DNA of 64,000 nucleotides from Enterococcus hirae ATCC 9790. Lineage in GTDB: Bacteria > Bacillota > Bacilli > Lactobacillales > Enterococcaceae. This document shows positions 34,132 through 42,369 of the stretch, one piece after another. Under the pieces are notes generated by a model. The model was not told the origin of the DNA. It did not search any database and saw only the letters and a program-made list of their open reading frames with translations. Each line of letters begins with the position of its first letter. The stretch's first letter is position 1. The position numbers and the translations under genes were made by a program. The stretch lies in the NCBI RefSeq assembly GCF_000271405.2, contig NC_018081.1, positions 504,256 through 568,255 on the forward strand, given 5' to 3'.

Positions 34132-35295
34132 TTAGAATTCTTTGGTCATTTGGCGGTGATTTGCAACGGCTTTTTTTAATTCTTGCATATTATCTGCTGG
34201 AAAATGCTCAAGTATCTCGCGAACAAGAGTGGTCGCAATCACATGCTCTGCGACGACTGAAGCTGCTGGAACTGCCGTACTATCGGAACGTTCCACACTA
34301 GCTTTATAAGGTTCTTTAGTATCGATGTTCACGCTCATGAGAGGTTTATATAAAGTAGGAATTGGTTTCATCACGCCCCGAACAATAATCTGTTCTCCGT
34401 TGGTCATTCCACCTTCAAAGCCACCTAAATGATTACTTGCTCGGTGATAGCCGCTTTCGTCCCAAGTGATTTCATCCATCACCTGTGATCCTGGTAACGA
34501 AGCAGCTTCAAACCCAATTCCAAATTCGACTCCCTTAAAAGCATTGATGCTTAACATCGCTTGAGCTAACTTACCGTCTAATTTTTTATCCCACTGTACA
34601 TAGCTCCCTAACCCTGCTGGCACATTTTCGACCCGAACTTCCACTACACCTCCCAAAGTGTCTCCTGCTTTTTTAGTAGCATCGATCAAGGCTTTTACTT
34701 CCTCTTCAATCATTAGATCTACCATGTTCACTTCGGAGATAGTCGTCTTTTCTTTGATTTCTGTCACGGTCAAATTCTCTGGCACATTCGCTTTGATTCC
34801 TCCAAGGATCGCTACATGACTAGCAATCTCTATATCTAAAGCAGCTAAAATCTGTTTTGCTAGTGCCCCGATTGCTACTCGCATCGTCGTTTCTCTTGCG
34901 GAAGAACGCTCTAATACATTTCTAAGATCATGGTGTTGATACTTCATACCACCAACTAAATCGGCATGACCTGGTCTTGGTTTAGCCACTCGTCGTAGAT
35001 TTTCTTCTTTTTCAGAAACTGGAGTAACTGACATCACCGTTTGCCAGTTCTTCCAATCTTTGTTCGTGACAGTCATTGTGATCGGTGAGCCTAATGTTTT
35101 GCCGTGACGAATACCCGATGTGATTGTCACTTGATCTTTTTCAATCTTCATGCGCCCACCTCGACCATAACCACCTTGTCGTCTAGCTAATTCTTGATTG
35201 ATTGCCTCAATCGATAAGGTTAAGCCTGCTGGAACTCCTTCAATAATCGCTGTCAAATTAGGCCCATGTGATTCTCCTGCTGTTAAGTAACGCAT
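34132..35295 (-). CDS. aroC: chorismate synthase
   Basis: 387 residues. [61 protein letters not shown] and [16 protein letters not shown]: all FMN- and EPSP-binding signatures. Catalyses the last common step. Its ATG abuts the aroB stop. Confidence 0.97.
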   Translation of the reverse strand: MRYLTAGESHGPNLTAIIEGVPAGLTLSIEAINQELARRQGGYGRGGRMKIEKDQVTITSGIRHGKTLGSPITMTVTNKDWKNWQTVMSVTPVSEKEENLRRVAKPRPGHADLVGGMKYQHHDLRNVLERSSARETTMRVAIGALAKQILAALDIEIASHVAILGGIKANVPENLTVTEIKEKTTISEVNMVDLMIEEEVKALIDATKKAGDTLGGVVEVRVENVPAGLGSYVQWDKKLDGKLAQAMLSINAFKGVEFGIGFEAASLPGSQVMDEITWDESGYHRASNHLGGFEGGMTNGEQIIVRGVMKPIPTLYKPLMSVNIDTKEPYKASVERSDSTAVPAASVVAEHVIATTLVREILEHFPADNMQELKKAVANHRQMTKEF

Positions 35296-36360
35296 TTACT
35301 CACCTTCTTCTAAATAATTTTTGATTGCTTCGATTGGGATCGATTGGATTTTTGCCTGACCGATTTTTTCTAATAAAATAATTTTCAACTGTTTTCCCCG
35401 GGCTTTTTTATCATGAGTGATCGCCTGGAACAACGCCTGTTCATCCCATGGTTCGTAAGAAATGGGCAACTGATACTTTTGGATCATCTTGATAAGTTGT
35501 TGCGTCGTTCCTTCAGGTGTTTCTTTCCTTTTTTCAGCATTCCGACTGATTTGTACCATGCCGATCGCCACTGCTTCTCCATGACTAATCTGTCCATATC
35601 CTGCTGTTTGCTCGATAGCGTGTCCGATCGTGTGACCAAAGTTGAGGAACAAACGACTGCCTTGATCAAATTGATCTTCTTCTACCACTTCTTTTTTTAC
35701 ACGTAAAGCTTTTTCGATCACTAGCTCGCTATGTGCTACTAAATCAGCTACATCAATAAAACGAGCTAACTCTCTCCAAAGACTTTCATCCTTGATCGCA
35801 CCACACTTGATGATTTCTGCAATTCCTTCTTGGATCCTTTTTACTGGTAATGTCGTCAGCGTTTCTGGATCAATCAACACACCGTCTGGCTGTGCAAATG
35901 TGCCAATCATATTTTTAGCGTTTGGTGCATTGACTGCTGTTTTGCCACCTATGCTTGAGTCTACTTGTGCCAATAAGGAGGTAGGAATCTGTACAAAAGA
36001 AATTCCTCTCATGTAAGTTGATGCCACAAAACCAGCTAAATCGCCTACAACACCGCCACCTAGAGCAATAATGCCATCACTTCTCGTCAATTGTTCAGTG
36101 GCTAGAAAATCATATAATTTAGCAGCCATCGACAGTGATTTACTTTCTTCGCCAGCCGGAATAACATAATTCACAACCTCATACCGATCGGCTAATTGTT
36201 GTTGTATCTTTTGACCATAAAGCGGAAAGACATTTTCATCACTAATGATCGCAATTTTCTTTTCTTGCCATAAACCGGAAAGCCAATCTGCGACTTGATC
36301 TAGTGCGTTTCGCTGGATGATGATCTCATAGCTTTTTTCGGGTAAGACAACTTCTAACAT
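35296..36360 (-). CDS. aroB: 3-dehydroquinate synthase
   Basis: 354 residues. GGGVVGDLAGFVASTYMRGI, PTSLLAQVDSSIGGKTAVN, NMIGTFAQP, and LNFGHTIGHAIEQ with the metal-binding His residues. NAD-dependent cyclisation of DAHP. Second gene of the operon. Confidence 0.97.
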   Translation of the reverse strand: MLEVVLPEKSYEIIIQRNALDQVADWLSGLWQEKKIAIISDENVFPLYGQKIQQQLADRYEVVNYVIPAGEESKSLSMAAKLYDFLATEQLTRSDGIIALGGGVVGDLAGFVASTYMRGISFVQIPTSLLAQVDSSIGGKTAVNAPNAKNMIGTFAQPDGVLIDPETLTTLPVKRIQEGIAEIIKCGAIKDESLWRELARFIDVADLVAHSELVIEKALRVKKEVVEEDQFDQGSRLFLNFGHTIGHAIEQTAGYGQISHGEAVAIGMVQISRNAEKRKETPEGTTQQLIKMIQKYQLPISYEPWDEQALFQAITHDKKARGKQLKIILLEKIGQAKIQSIPIEAIKNYLEEGE

Positions 36361-36375
36361 CCGTGTTTCTCCTCT

Positions 36376-37395
36376 CTATAAAGCGTTTATTTTCTTCATC
36401 GCTTCTACTAAGATGTCCACTTCATTCATCATTTTCAGGTAGTTTTTCTCATTCAATGACTGCTGTCCATCAGACCAAGCATGAATCGGATCAGGATGGA
36501 TCTCTACAATCATTCCATCTGCCCCACTAGCAACACCTGCTCGTGCCATTGGTGTCACTAAGTCCCAGACACCCGTTCCATGACTTGGGTCAACGATGAT
36601 CGGGAAATGACTTAATTTTTTGATCAGTGGTACGGCACTTAGATCGAATGTATTTCTAGTAGCTGTTTCGTAAGTGCGGATTCCGCGTTCAATGAAGATG
36701 ATGTTTGAATTGTTTTGAACTGCAATGTATTCAGCGGCATTTAACCACTCTTCGATCGTACCTGAGATGCCACGTTTTAAGCCAATTGGTTTTCCTGTTC
36801 GTCCTACAGCTTCTAATAAACGGAAATTTTGCATATTTCGTGCGCCGATTTGAATGATATCTGCGTATTCACTGACCACATCGATATGCGCTTCATCCAT
36901 CACTTCGGTAATCACTTTCAAGTCATAATGATCCGCAGCTTTACGCATCATTTTCAACCCTTCTTCACCTAATCCTTGGAAAGCGTATGGTGACGTTCTT
37001 GGTTTGTAGGCACCACCACGTAAGATTTTAGCACCACCAGCCTTAGCCATTCGTGCTGTCTCCATGATTTGCTCTTCCCCTTCGACAGAACAAGGACCAG
37101 CCATTGTCACAAAACTCCCATCACCGATTTTCACTCCAGCTACATCAACGATCGTATCTTGAGGATGAAATTCTCGTGACGTCAATTTGTACGTATTGGT
37201 AATCGGTACGGCACGTTCTACGATATCGTAGCGTTCAAACGGAACATCCCGAATTACCTTTGGATCTCCTAAAAGCCCTAAGACAAAACGATCTTTACCA
37301 TGGTTGATCTGTACATCTAGCCCTTCTTCTTTAATACGTTCAATCACTTGTGTTAACTCACTTTCTTGGATACCTGGTTTAATGATTAGAATCAT
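36376..37395 (-). CDS. aroF: 3-deoxy-7-phosphoheptulonate (DAHP) synthase, ferredoxin-like N-domain type
   Basis: 339 residues. An N-terminal domain of about 70 residues (MILIIKPGIQESELTQVIERIKEEGLDVQINHG...) is the ACT/ferredoxin-like regulatory domain; the barrel has TMAGPCSVEGEEQ, LRGGAYKPRTSPYAFQG, LKRG and VDPSHGTGV. First committed step of the shikimate pathway. First gene after the attenuated leader. No aroE or aroD is in the window. Confidence 0.95.
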   Translation of the reverse strand: MILIIKPGIQESELTQVIERIKEEGLDVQINHGKDRFVLGLLGDPKVIRDVPFERYDIVERAVPITNTYKLTSREFHPQDTIVDVAGVKIGDGSFVTMAGPCSVEGEEQIMETARMAKAGGAKILRGGAYKPRTSPYAFQGLGEEGLKMMRKAADHYDLKVITEVMDEAHIDVVSEYADIIQIGARNMQNFRLLEAVGRTGKPIGLKRGISGTIEEWLNAAEYIAVQNNSNIIFIERGIRTYETATRNTFDLSAVPLIKKLSHFPIIVDPSHGTGVWDLVTPMARAGVASGADGMIVEIHPDPIHAWSDGQQSLNEKNYLKMMNEVDILVEAMKKINAL

Positions 37396-37536
37396 ACAAT
37401 AACTCCCTTTGTTTTTTATTTTGTGTTTCGCTTCATCGATTTCCTCGCTGTTTGATTGGATTACATAAATTCTTGCAAATCAATCGTTACTTTGCTTATA
37501 CCTTGTTTGAATGCGTTTAGTTCCCCCTTTATGTAA

Positions 37537-37576
37537 CAAAAAAAGCCCACCGTAGAAAATCCATCTACAGTGAGCC
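37537..37576 (-). terminator. second terminator of the aro leader
   Basis: Leftward: GCTCACTGTAGA / TCTACGGTGGGC stem followed by seven T residues, 140 bases before aroF. Confidence 0.8.
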
Positions 37577-37591
37577 CCTGAATCAATCAAA

Positions 37592-37626
37592 TAAAAAAGC
37601 CACTATAGATTTTTCATCTATGCGGC
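37592..37626 (-). terminator. first terminator of the aro leader
   Basis: Leftward: GCCGCATAGAT / ATCTATAGTGGC stem with a GAAAA loop followed by six T residues. Its left arm can be captured by an upstream CTATGATGGC. Confidence 0.8.
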
Positions 37627-37709
37627 GAGCAAGTCATCTCAAACATCCTTAGCCATCATAGATACAAACAAACGCTGATGTTTGCACCCATAATCGTATG
37701 AATACAAAC

Positions 37710-37766
37710 TTATCTAAAATAGCTAAAGTAATAATTATTCAGTTGTGAACTATGTGTGATTTTCAT
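37710..37766 (-). CDS. aromatic-codon leader peptide, 18 aa
   Basis: MKITHSSQLNNYYFSYFR-stop. Five of the last seven residues are Tyr or Phe (Y Y F . Y F). GGAG lies 8 bases before the ATG. A strong promoter is 60 bases upstream and two terminators lie between the peptide and aroF. The stop codon abuts the first leader hairpin, so a ribosome stalled on Tyr/Phe codons would change RNA folding. This is the form of classical ribosome-mediated attenuation. Confidence 0.8.
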   Translation of the reverse strand: MKITHSSQLNNYYFSYFR

Positions 37767-37801
37767 AATAATCGCTCCAAACTGATATAAGATTGAGTTT
37801 A

Positions 37802-37830
37802 AGTATAGAGATGTTTTTGAAAGAAGTCAA
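37802..37830 (-). promoter_or_regulatory. aro operon promoter
   Basis: Leftward TTGACT (37830-37825), 17-bp spacer, TATACT (37807-37802). Confidence 0.85.
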
Positions 37831-38033
37831 ACAATTTCTTGAATAAAATGATCAAAGGGTATGAAAAAAGGGCTTTTACCTGATAAAAACTCCAATTTAC
37901 CCACTAAATAGTCGCAGGAGAATGCTGAAAATACCATAGAAAAGTATCAACAGCATGTCCGGCTTCTACTTCTATAATCAAACGAGCCCAAAAGTGAGCT
38001 GAAATTGTTCTTTATTTTGAAATTTGCCCGCTC
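37831..38033. other. gap between aro promoter and DUF438 gene
   Basis: About 200 bases, AT-rich. I see no ORF, strong hairpin or promoter pointing outward. Confidence 0.5.
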
Positions 38034-39338
38034 TTACAATCGTTTTTGTCCGTCTAACTTTTGGATCTCAGTAATATCTTGCGTGACTTCTAAGCACCCA
38101 AGATAATCACCTGTCTCATTTTTTAAAGCAAAGTAGCGAATATAAATTTTCCGTCCTCTCATATCAATCCAAAATTCTGCTGAATCCCTTGTTCCTGTAC
38201 GGAAATCGTCAAGTATTTGTTGGACAAGATGCATGCTTTTTGGTGGATGACAGTTGACGACTTCACGACCAATGACAGAAGTAGTTCTTGGAAAGACCCG
38301 TTTCTTTCCTTCTGAGAAGAAACGAACCCGATCCTCATGATCAACAAATGTCAAATCCACAGGCAACACTTGAAACAAGGCAACTAATTGCTCCAACTGT
38401 AACGCTCCTGTCGGAAATTGCACAACTAAATCAGTCATAGGTGCTGTTTCGTCTTGAACTGCCTCTGACGTAAACTCTTCGATCCCAAGACCAGCAGCAA
38501 TACCATCGGTCGTTTCTTTAGCTTTTTTAATGGCTAATTGACGAGCTGGTTCCCGTTCGCTTTCTTTTTCGAGTGATTCTTGGCTTGGCTTCCATGGAAG
38601 TGGTTCAGGGATAAACGCAAAACCGATATCAAAGCTGTCATGAGCGATTTGTTCCCAATCTTTAAGGCTAAACACATCTAAGGTCATGGGTACCATGATC
38701 TCCTCTTCCTTAAAAATCATCTCTTCAACTTCTGTTTTTACTGCTTCCCATTTTTCGGATAGCGGATTATAAGCCGCTTTGTCTGTAGCTAAATAAGCAT
38801 TCAGCGCTTTGATCATTTCACGGATATCATCATCTACACCCCACATCACTTTAGGTGGGGCTGAGATTCCGTATTTTTCCATATAAGAAAAGATCAACGT
38901 TTCTTTTCGTGCATAATGCTTGTCGATCTGCAATAAATCAGTCAAAGCGTGTTGCAATCGTTCCTTTTGTGACCAATCTCCTTTAGCCATTTTTGCCAAT
39001 AACCCGTCAATTTCATCCGTCAGTAACGACTGCAACACTTGGTTTTCTAACTTTAAGGTATGGATCGGGTGTCCTGGTTGTGCGTGTTCATAATTGGAAT
39101 GATGGATCTCATTGATCGCTCCTTTAAAAACAGCTGCATGGATATTACATAACTTTTGGATTTCTGACGGATCAAGACCGCTTTGAATCAATGCTTTTTC
39201 CGCAGCAGTGATTTCTGTAACATCGACTCCCTCAAATTCTTCATTGAACAATCGTTTTGCTTCTTCAAAAGAACCACCTTTATGTAAAAGTGACAGGATT
39301 TCAACAATCCGTTCTTGTCGTTGATTCGTGGGTTTCAT
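38034..39338 (-). CDS. DUF438 protein: hemerythrin-like plus PAS domain
   Basis: 434 residues. N-terminal DUF438 (QERIVEILSLLHKGGSFEEAKRLFNEEFEGVDVTEITAAEKALI), a four-helix HHE region (HPIHTLKLENQVLQSLLTDEI..HALTDLLQIDKHYARKETLIFSYMEKYG), and a PAS domain from about 310 (LTFVDHEDRVRFFSEGKKRVFPRTTSVIGREVVNCHPPKSMHLVQQIL). The HHE histidines suggest a di-iron site; such proteins sense or scavenge oxygen or NO. Overlaps the DUF1858 gene by 4 bases. Confidence 0.88.
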   Translation of the reverse strand: MKPTNQRQERIVEILSLLHKGGSFEEAKRLFNEEFEGVDVTEITAAEKALIQSGLDPSEIQKLCNIHAAVFKGAINEIHHSNYEHAQPGHPIHTLKLENQVLQSLLTDEIDGLLAKMAKGDWSQKERLQHALTDLLQIDKHYARKETLIFSYMEKYGISAPPKVMWGVDDDIREMIKALNAYLATDKAAYNPLSEKWEAVKTEVEEMIFKEEEIMVPMTLDVFSLKDWEQIAHDSFDIGFAFIPEPLPWKPSQESLEKESEREPARQLAIKKAKETTDGIAAGLGIEEFTSEAVQDETAPMTDLVVQFPTGALQLEQLVALFQVLPVDLTFVDHEDRVRFFSEGKKRVFPRTTSVIGREVVNCHPPKSMHLVQQILDDFRTGTRDSAEFWIDMRGRKIYIRYFALKNETGDYLGCLEVTQDITEIQKLDGQKRL

Positions 39339-39568
39339 TTTACCAATCCTTTCACAATAAATCCTGATGTTTCAAAAGCAGTAACAATTTGTTCTAAAGG
39401 AATTTTTTTCATTTGAGCCCCTTTAGGAATCGTCATATAGCGACCAGCAGTTTGCAACATCCCAGGTTGGTTGATGGCATTAAATCCTAGCTCTGACATG
39501 ATTTGTTTGACTTCTGGATATTCAGTAACTAATTCAAATAATGTTTTGGAAAAATCGATTTCTCTCAT
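39335..39568 (-). CDS. DUF1858 domain protein, 77 aa
   Basis: From ATG 39568 behind AGGAGG. MREIDFSKTLFELVTEYPEVKQIMSELGFNAINQPGMLQTAGRYMTIPKGAQM is the DUF1858 (ScdA_N-like) fold, usually linked to hemerythrin-type iron proteins. Here the usual Cys of that family is not evident. Translationally coupled to the DUF438 gene. Confidence 0.85.
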   Translation of the reverse strand: MREIDFSKTLFELVTEYPEVKQIMSELGFNAINQPGMLQTAGRYMTIPKGAQMKKIPLEQIVTAFETSGFIVKGLVK

Positions 39569-39585
39569 TTTACTTCCTCCTTCAT

Positions 39586-39600
39586 TGAGAATCGTTCTCA
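39586..39600. promoter_or_regulatory. Fur-family-like operator
   Basis: TGAGAAT-C-GTTCTCA, 14 of 15 positions symmetric, overlapping the initially transcribed region of the DUF1858-DUF438 operon. Similar in form to Fur/PerR/Zur 7-1-7 boxes. Confidence 0.5.
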
Positions 39601-39900
39601 TTCGATCGGATTCATTATAAACGATTTTGTGCACTTTTACACGATAATTTCAAAGCAAATCTTTTTTACCATTCTAACGATGAGTATACCTAGGCTCATT
39701 CTTTTTTTGAGAGTAAAACTTATTAATGACTTTCTGATCAGCAAAAAATAAAATAACATTTTTTATTAAACGAGGAGGTCATCTAGCAATTTTTTCTTTC
39801 AATCTAATTTTGCTCCAGATACTACCTATTTCTCTAAACGATAAAAAGACAAATGTCTTCTTTTCTATTATTTTTTTACCCATTCCATCACGTTTTTTCG

Positions 39901-39930
39901 TTGACACAAAACGCGAACATGTGTTCTAAT
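39901..39930 (+). promoter_or_regulatory. SOS (LexA) box within polymerase promoter
   Basis: TTGACA (39901-39906), 18 bp, TCTAAT (39925-39930). CGAAC-ATGT-GTTCT at 39914-39927 fits the Gram-positive LexA box CGAACnnnnGTTC and lies in the spacer. Confidence 0.85.
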
Positions 39931-39951
39931 CAATAGGAAGAGGTGGCGAAT

Positions 39952-41340
39952 ATGATTCGAAATCAAAATCCAGTCTTTGATTACACAAAAGAACCTTCGA
40001 GAGATATTCTTTGCATCGATTGTAAGTCGTTTTATGCTTCTGTTGAGTGTGCCGAACGTCATTTAGATCCTCTAACAACCAAACTCGTCGTCATGTCCTA
40101 TCCGTCAGGGAAAACCGATGAACGAGGTAGTGGCTTGATCTTAGCTGCTAGTCCAGCTGCAAAAAAAGCCTATCATATTACAAATATCAGTCGAGCAAGG
40201 GATTTACCCTTTCCCTATCCCGACGATCTTTATATGGTCCCTCCACGAATGGCTTACTACATGAAAAAAAATACCGAAATAAATGCTATTTATAAAAAGT
40301 ACGTGGATGAAGAGAATCACCATGTCTATTCTGTTGATGAAAGCTTTCTTGATGTCACCAACAGCTTGAAACTTTTTAAAGTCAAAAGTGCTTGGGAATT
40401 AGCTGAAATCATCTACCGGGATGTCTACCAACAAACAGGAATCCATACAACTATTGGGATTGGTGATAACCCACTACTAGCTAAGTTAGCGTTGGATAAC
40501 GGTTCTAAAGGAAAAGAGCGAATGGCCGAATGGCGCTATGCAGATGTAGCAGACAATGTTTGGCGTATTCCTTCTCTCACCGATTTTTGGGGAATTGGTC
40601 ATCAGACAGCGAAACGGCTCAAACGACTGGGGATTCATTCTGTTTATGATTTAGCTCATGCGGATTATTACCAATTAAAAGAAAAATTCGGAGTGATTGG
40701 CACCCAGCTTTTTGCCCATGCTTGGGGAATTGATCGAAGTTTTTTAGGAGAAGACTATACCCCCAAATCAAAAAGTATTGGGAATAGTCAAATTTTGAAT
40801 CGTGATTATACAAGGCGTGAAGAACTTGAAATCGTTCTTAAAGAAATGGCTGATCAAGTCGGAACTCGTCTGCGGCGTGAACATGCGAAAGCGCAAGTTG
40901 TTAGCTTGTGGATGGGCTACTCTTTAGGTTATCGAGATCGTCTAGGGAAAACTGGATTTCATCAACAACTAAAAGTGGAGCCGACAAATTCTAGTCATGA
41001 ACTCAGTCTCATTTTATTGAATCTTTTTCGTAAACATTACCAGCATCAAGACATTCGCAGTGTCGGTGTCAACTGCTCCAAACTAATTTACACAGACAGT
41101 CTGCAATTGAATCTATTTGCAGATCCCGATGAACAAGTCAACGATGCCAAAATCGATTTTGTCGTTGATCGTATTCGCCAAAAATATGGGTTCAGTGCAA
41201 TTGTCCATGCCCATAGCTTATTAGAAGGTGGCCGTGCGATCGCAAGGAGTTCACTCGTTGGCGGACACGCTGGTGGTCATGCCGGTATTGAAGGTGAGGG
41301 CTATGCGTCGAACAAAAAAAGAATTTCTCGACTACAATGA
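39952..41340 (+). CDS. Y-family DNA polymerase, UvrX/UmuC type
   Basis: 462 residues from ATG 39952 (AGAGGTGGCG upstream). ILCIDCKSFYASVECAERHLDP, VYSVDESFLDVTNS and TTIGIGDNPLLAKLALD are the palm motifs with catalytic acidic residues (D, DE). FWGIGHQTAKRLKRLGI is the HhH thumb and the C-terminal third the little finger. SOS-induced translesion polymerase, of the mobile-element-associated UvrX group. A His/Gly-rich end (GGHAGGHAGIEGEG) is unusual. Confidence 0.93.
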   Translation: MIRNQNPVFDYTKEPSRDILCIDCKSFYASVECAERHLDPLTTKLVVMSYPSGKTDERGSGLILAASPAAKKAYHITNISRARDLPFPYPDDLYMVPPRMAYYMKKNTEINAIYKKYVDEENHHVYSVDESFLDVTNSLKLFKVKSAWELAEIIYRDVYQQTGIHTTIGIGDNPLLAKLALDNGSKGKERMAEWRYADVADNVWRIPSLTDFWGIGHQTAKRLKRLGIHSVYDLAHADYYQLKEKFGVIGTQLFAHAWGIDRSFLGEDYTPKSKSIGNSQILNRDYTRREELEIVLKEMADQVGTRLRREHAKAQVVSLWMGYSLGYRDRLGKTGFHQQLKVEPTNSSHELSLILLNLFRKHYQHQDIRSVGVNCSKLIYTDSLQLNLFADPDEQVNDAKIDFVVDRIRQKYGFSAIVHAHSLLEGGRAIARSSLVGGHAGGHAGIEGEGYASNKKRISRLQ

Positions 41341-41800
41341 ATACCGAGATCGCCCATTCGGATTAAAATGGGGCACCGCATTCGCTATGGAAGAGCTAGT
41401 CACTGGGATCAAAAAAAATGAAGCGTGGGCAGTGAAAGAGATTCGTCCGTTGGAACAAATGTCTCGAGAAGAAATGGATAGTGTTTTATTAGAGGCTTTT
41501 CTTTACCATAAAAAAGTAAGTCTGCAATTAAATACCAAAGATGAATTTGGCCGCTACTTAGATAGCATCGAGGGTTTCTTTACTGGTGAAGCTTATCACG
41601 ACTATTTTATCCTTGAAGAACAGACCGTTCACTGGTGTGACGTCCGACATGTTCAAATAAAACAGGAAGATAAGTGGTTTGATGTTTCCTATTTTCCCCA
41701 GTCAGTCACACAACATGAAACGTTAAGTAACCGAAGTCTTAACGAAGAGATCGTTCCGATCAAAGATGAATTTTACCAAAGTTTTCCTGAAGAAGAGTAG
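41303..41800 (+). CDS. YolD-like protein, 165 aa
   Basis: From ATG 41303, overlapping the polymerase by 38 bases. YRDRPFGLKWGTAFAMEELVTGI matches the YolD-family DRG..KW..A opening. The C-terminal half holds KVSLQLNTKDEFGRYLDSIEGFFTG and TVHWCDVRHVQIKQ. YolD genes routinely follow UvrX-type polymerases in Firmicutes and probably modulate them. Function unproven. Confidence 0.75.
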   Translation: MRRTKKEFLDYNEYRDRPFGLKWGTAFAMEELVTGIKKNEAWAVKEIRPLEQMSREEMDSVLLEAFLYHKKVSLQLNTKDEFGRYLDSIEGFFTGEAYHDYFILEEQTVHWCDVRHVQIKQEDKWFDVSYFPQSVTQHETLSNRSLNEEIVPIKDEFYQSFPEEE

Positions 41801-41859
41801 CGTTTTGTCATTGATCAGCATAAAATGCCTATTTCATTAAACTAGAAAGAAGTGATTTT

Positions 41860-42105
41860 TTGAAAACAGTCCATCAACATTTTGAAACGATCGCTATCAC
41901 TGCGTTTATTGCCAAACAAGAAATCATTGTCCGCTGTAAGGATAACAACACTTATCGAGGATTTGTCCAACGAGACATGACAGAAAAAGGATTTTCCTTA
42001 GATGAGCAATTGATTCATTGGGTGGACATCGTTGAAATCCAATTGACCGATCAATACTTTCACTTTTGGGAAGATATTTTACATCTAAAGGAACCGACAT
42101 CCTAA
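41860..42105 (+). CDS. partial YolD-like paralogue, 81 aa
   Basis: Starts at TTG 41860 with a weak site (AAAGAAGTG). ITAFIAKQEIIVRCKDNNTYRGFVQRDM...LIHWVDIVEIQL parallels the C-terminal half of the preceding gene (HWCDVRHVQI against HWVDIVEIQL). It looks like a duplicated C-domain without the YolD N-terminus. Third gene of the SOS transcript. Confidence 0.55.
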   Translation: MKTVHQHFETIAITAFIAKQEIIVRCKDNNTYRGFVQRDMTEKGFSLDEQLIHWVDIVEIQLTDQYFHFWEDILHLKEPTS

Positions 42106-42240
42106 CAAAGCCATATAATTGGAACACCTAATCCTATTATATGGAACGCATGGACTCCCCCCAAAAAACGTACAAGTCTTCTCGTAAGCGATAAACCTTT
42201 GATTATACGGATAAACTGCTCGTCCGTTTCATACTACAGC

Positions 42241-42280
42241 AAAAAATCTCAAAACCGCAAAAATGGTTTTGAGATTTTTT
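42241..42280 (+). terminator. terminator of the polymerase operon
   Basis: AAATCTCAAAACC / GGTTTTGAGATTT, 13-bp arms, GCAAAAAT loop, T run; symmetric enough to serve the converging gene too. Confidence 0.85.
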
Positions 42281-42369
42281 GCTTATGTCTAGGATGAATC
42301 AGTGAATCATTACTTAACGATCCAACTGTCTTTTTTTCAGTTGACAATGTAAAGTAACTGACTGCTTTT

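Larger units (their letters stand above)
37396..37800 (-). promoter_or_regulatory. aro operon leader RNA with competing hairpins
   Basis: About 400 bases of leader before aroF. After the leader peptide stop there is a hairpin GTTTG.TTCAT / ATGGG.CAAAC. Its CAAAC arm can instead pair as CAAACATC with GATGTTTG further on, an exact 8-bp match. CTATGATGGC can pair with GCCGCATAG, the 5' arm of the first terminator. These mutually exclusive pairings are what an attenuator needs. No T-box sequence is present. Confidence 0.7.
39569..39951. other. divergent intergenic region, DUF1858 / Y-family polymerase
   Basis: Leftward -10 TATAAT (39619-39614). A 7-1-7 palindrome TGAGAATCGTTCTCA at 39586-39600 just downstream of that promoter resembles Fur-family boxes. 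On the right side is the SOS promoter described separately. No gene is seen in the AT-rich middle. Confidence 0.6.

Noticed and set aside
37396..37800. T-box riboswitch in the aro leader
   Set aside because: No T-box core (AGGGTGGnACCGCG type) or Stem I AGTA/GAA bulges; the leader peptide explains the region better.
37802..37830. Promoter serving the DUF438 gene
   Set aside because: It points leftward into the aro leader; DUF438 is translated from the DUF1858 transcript.
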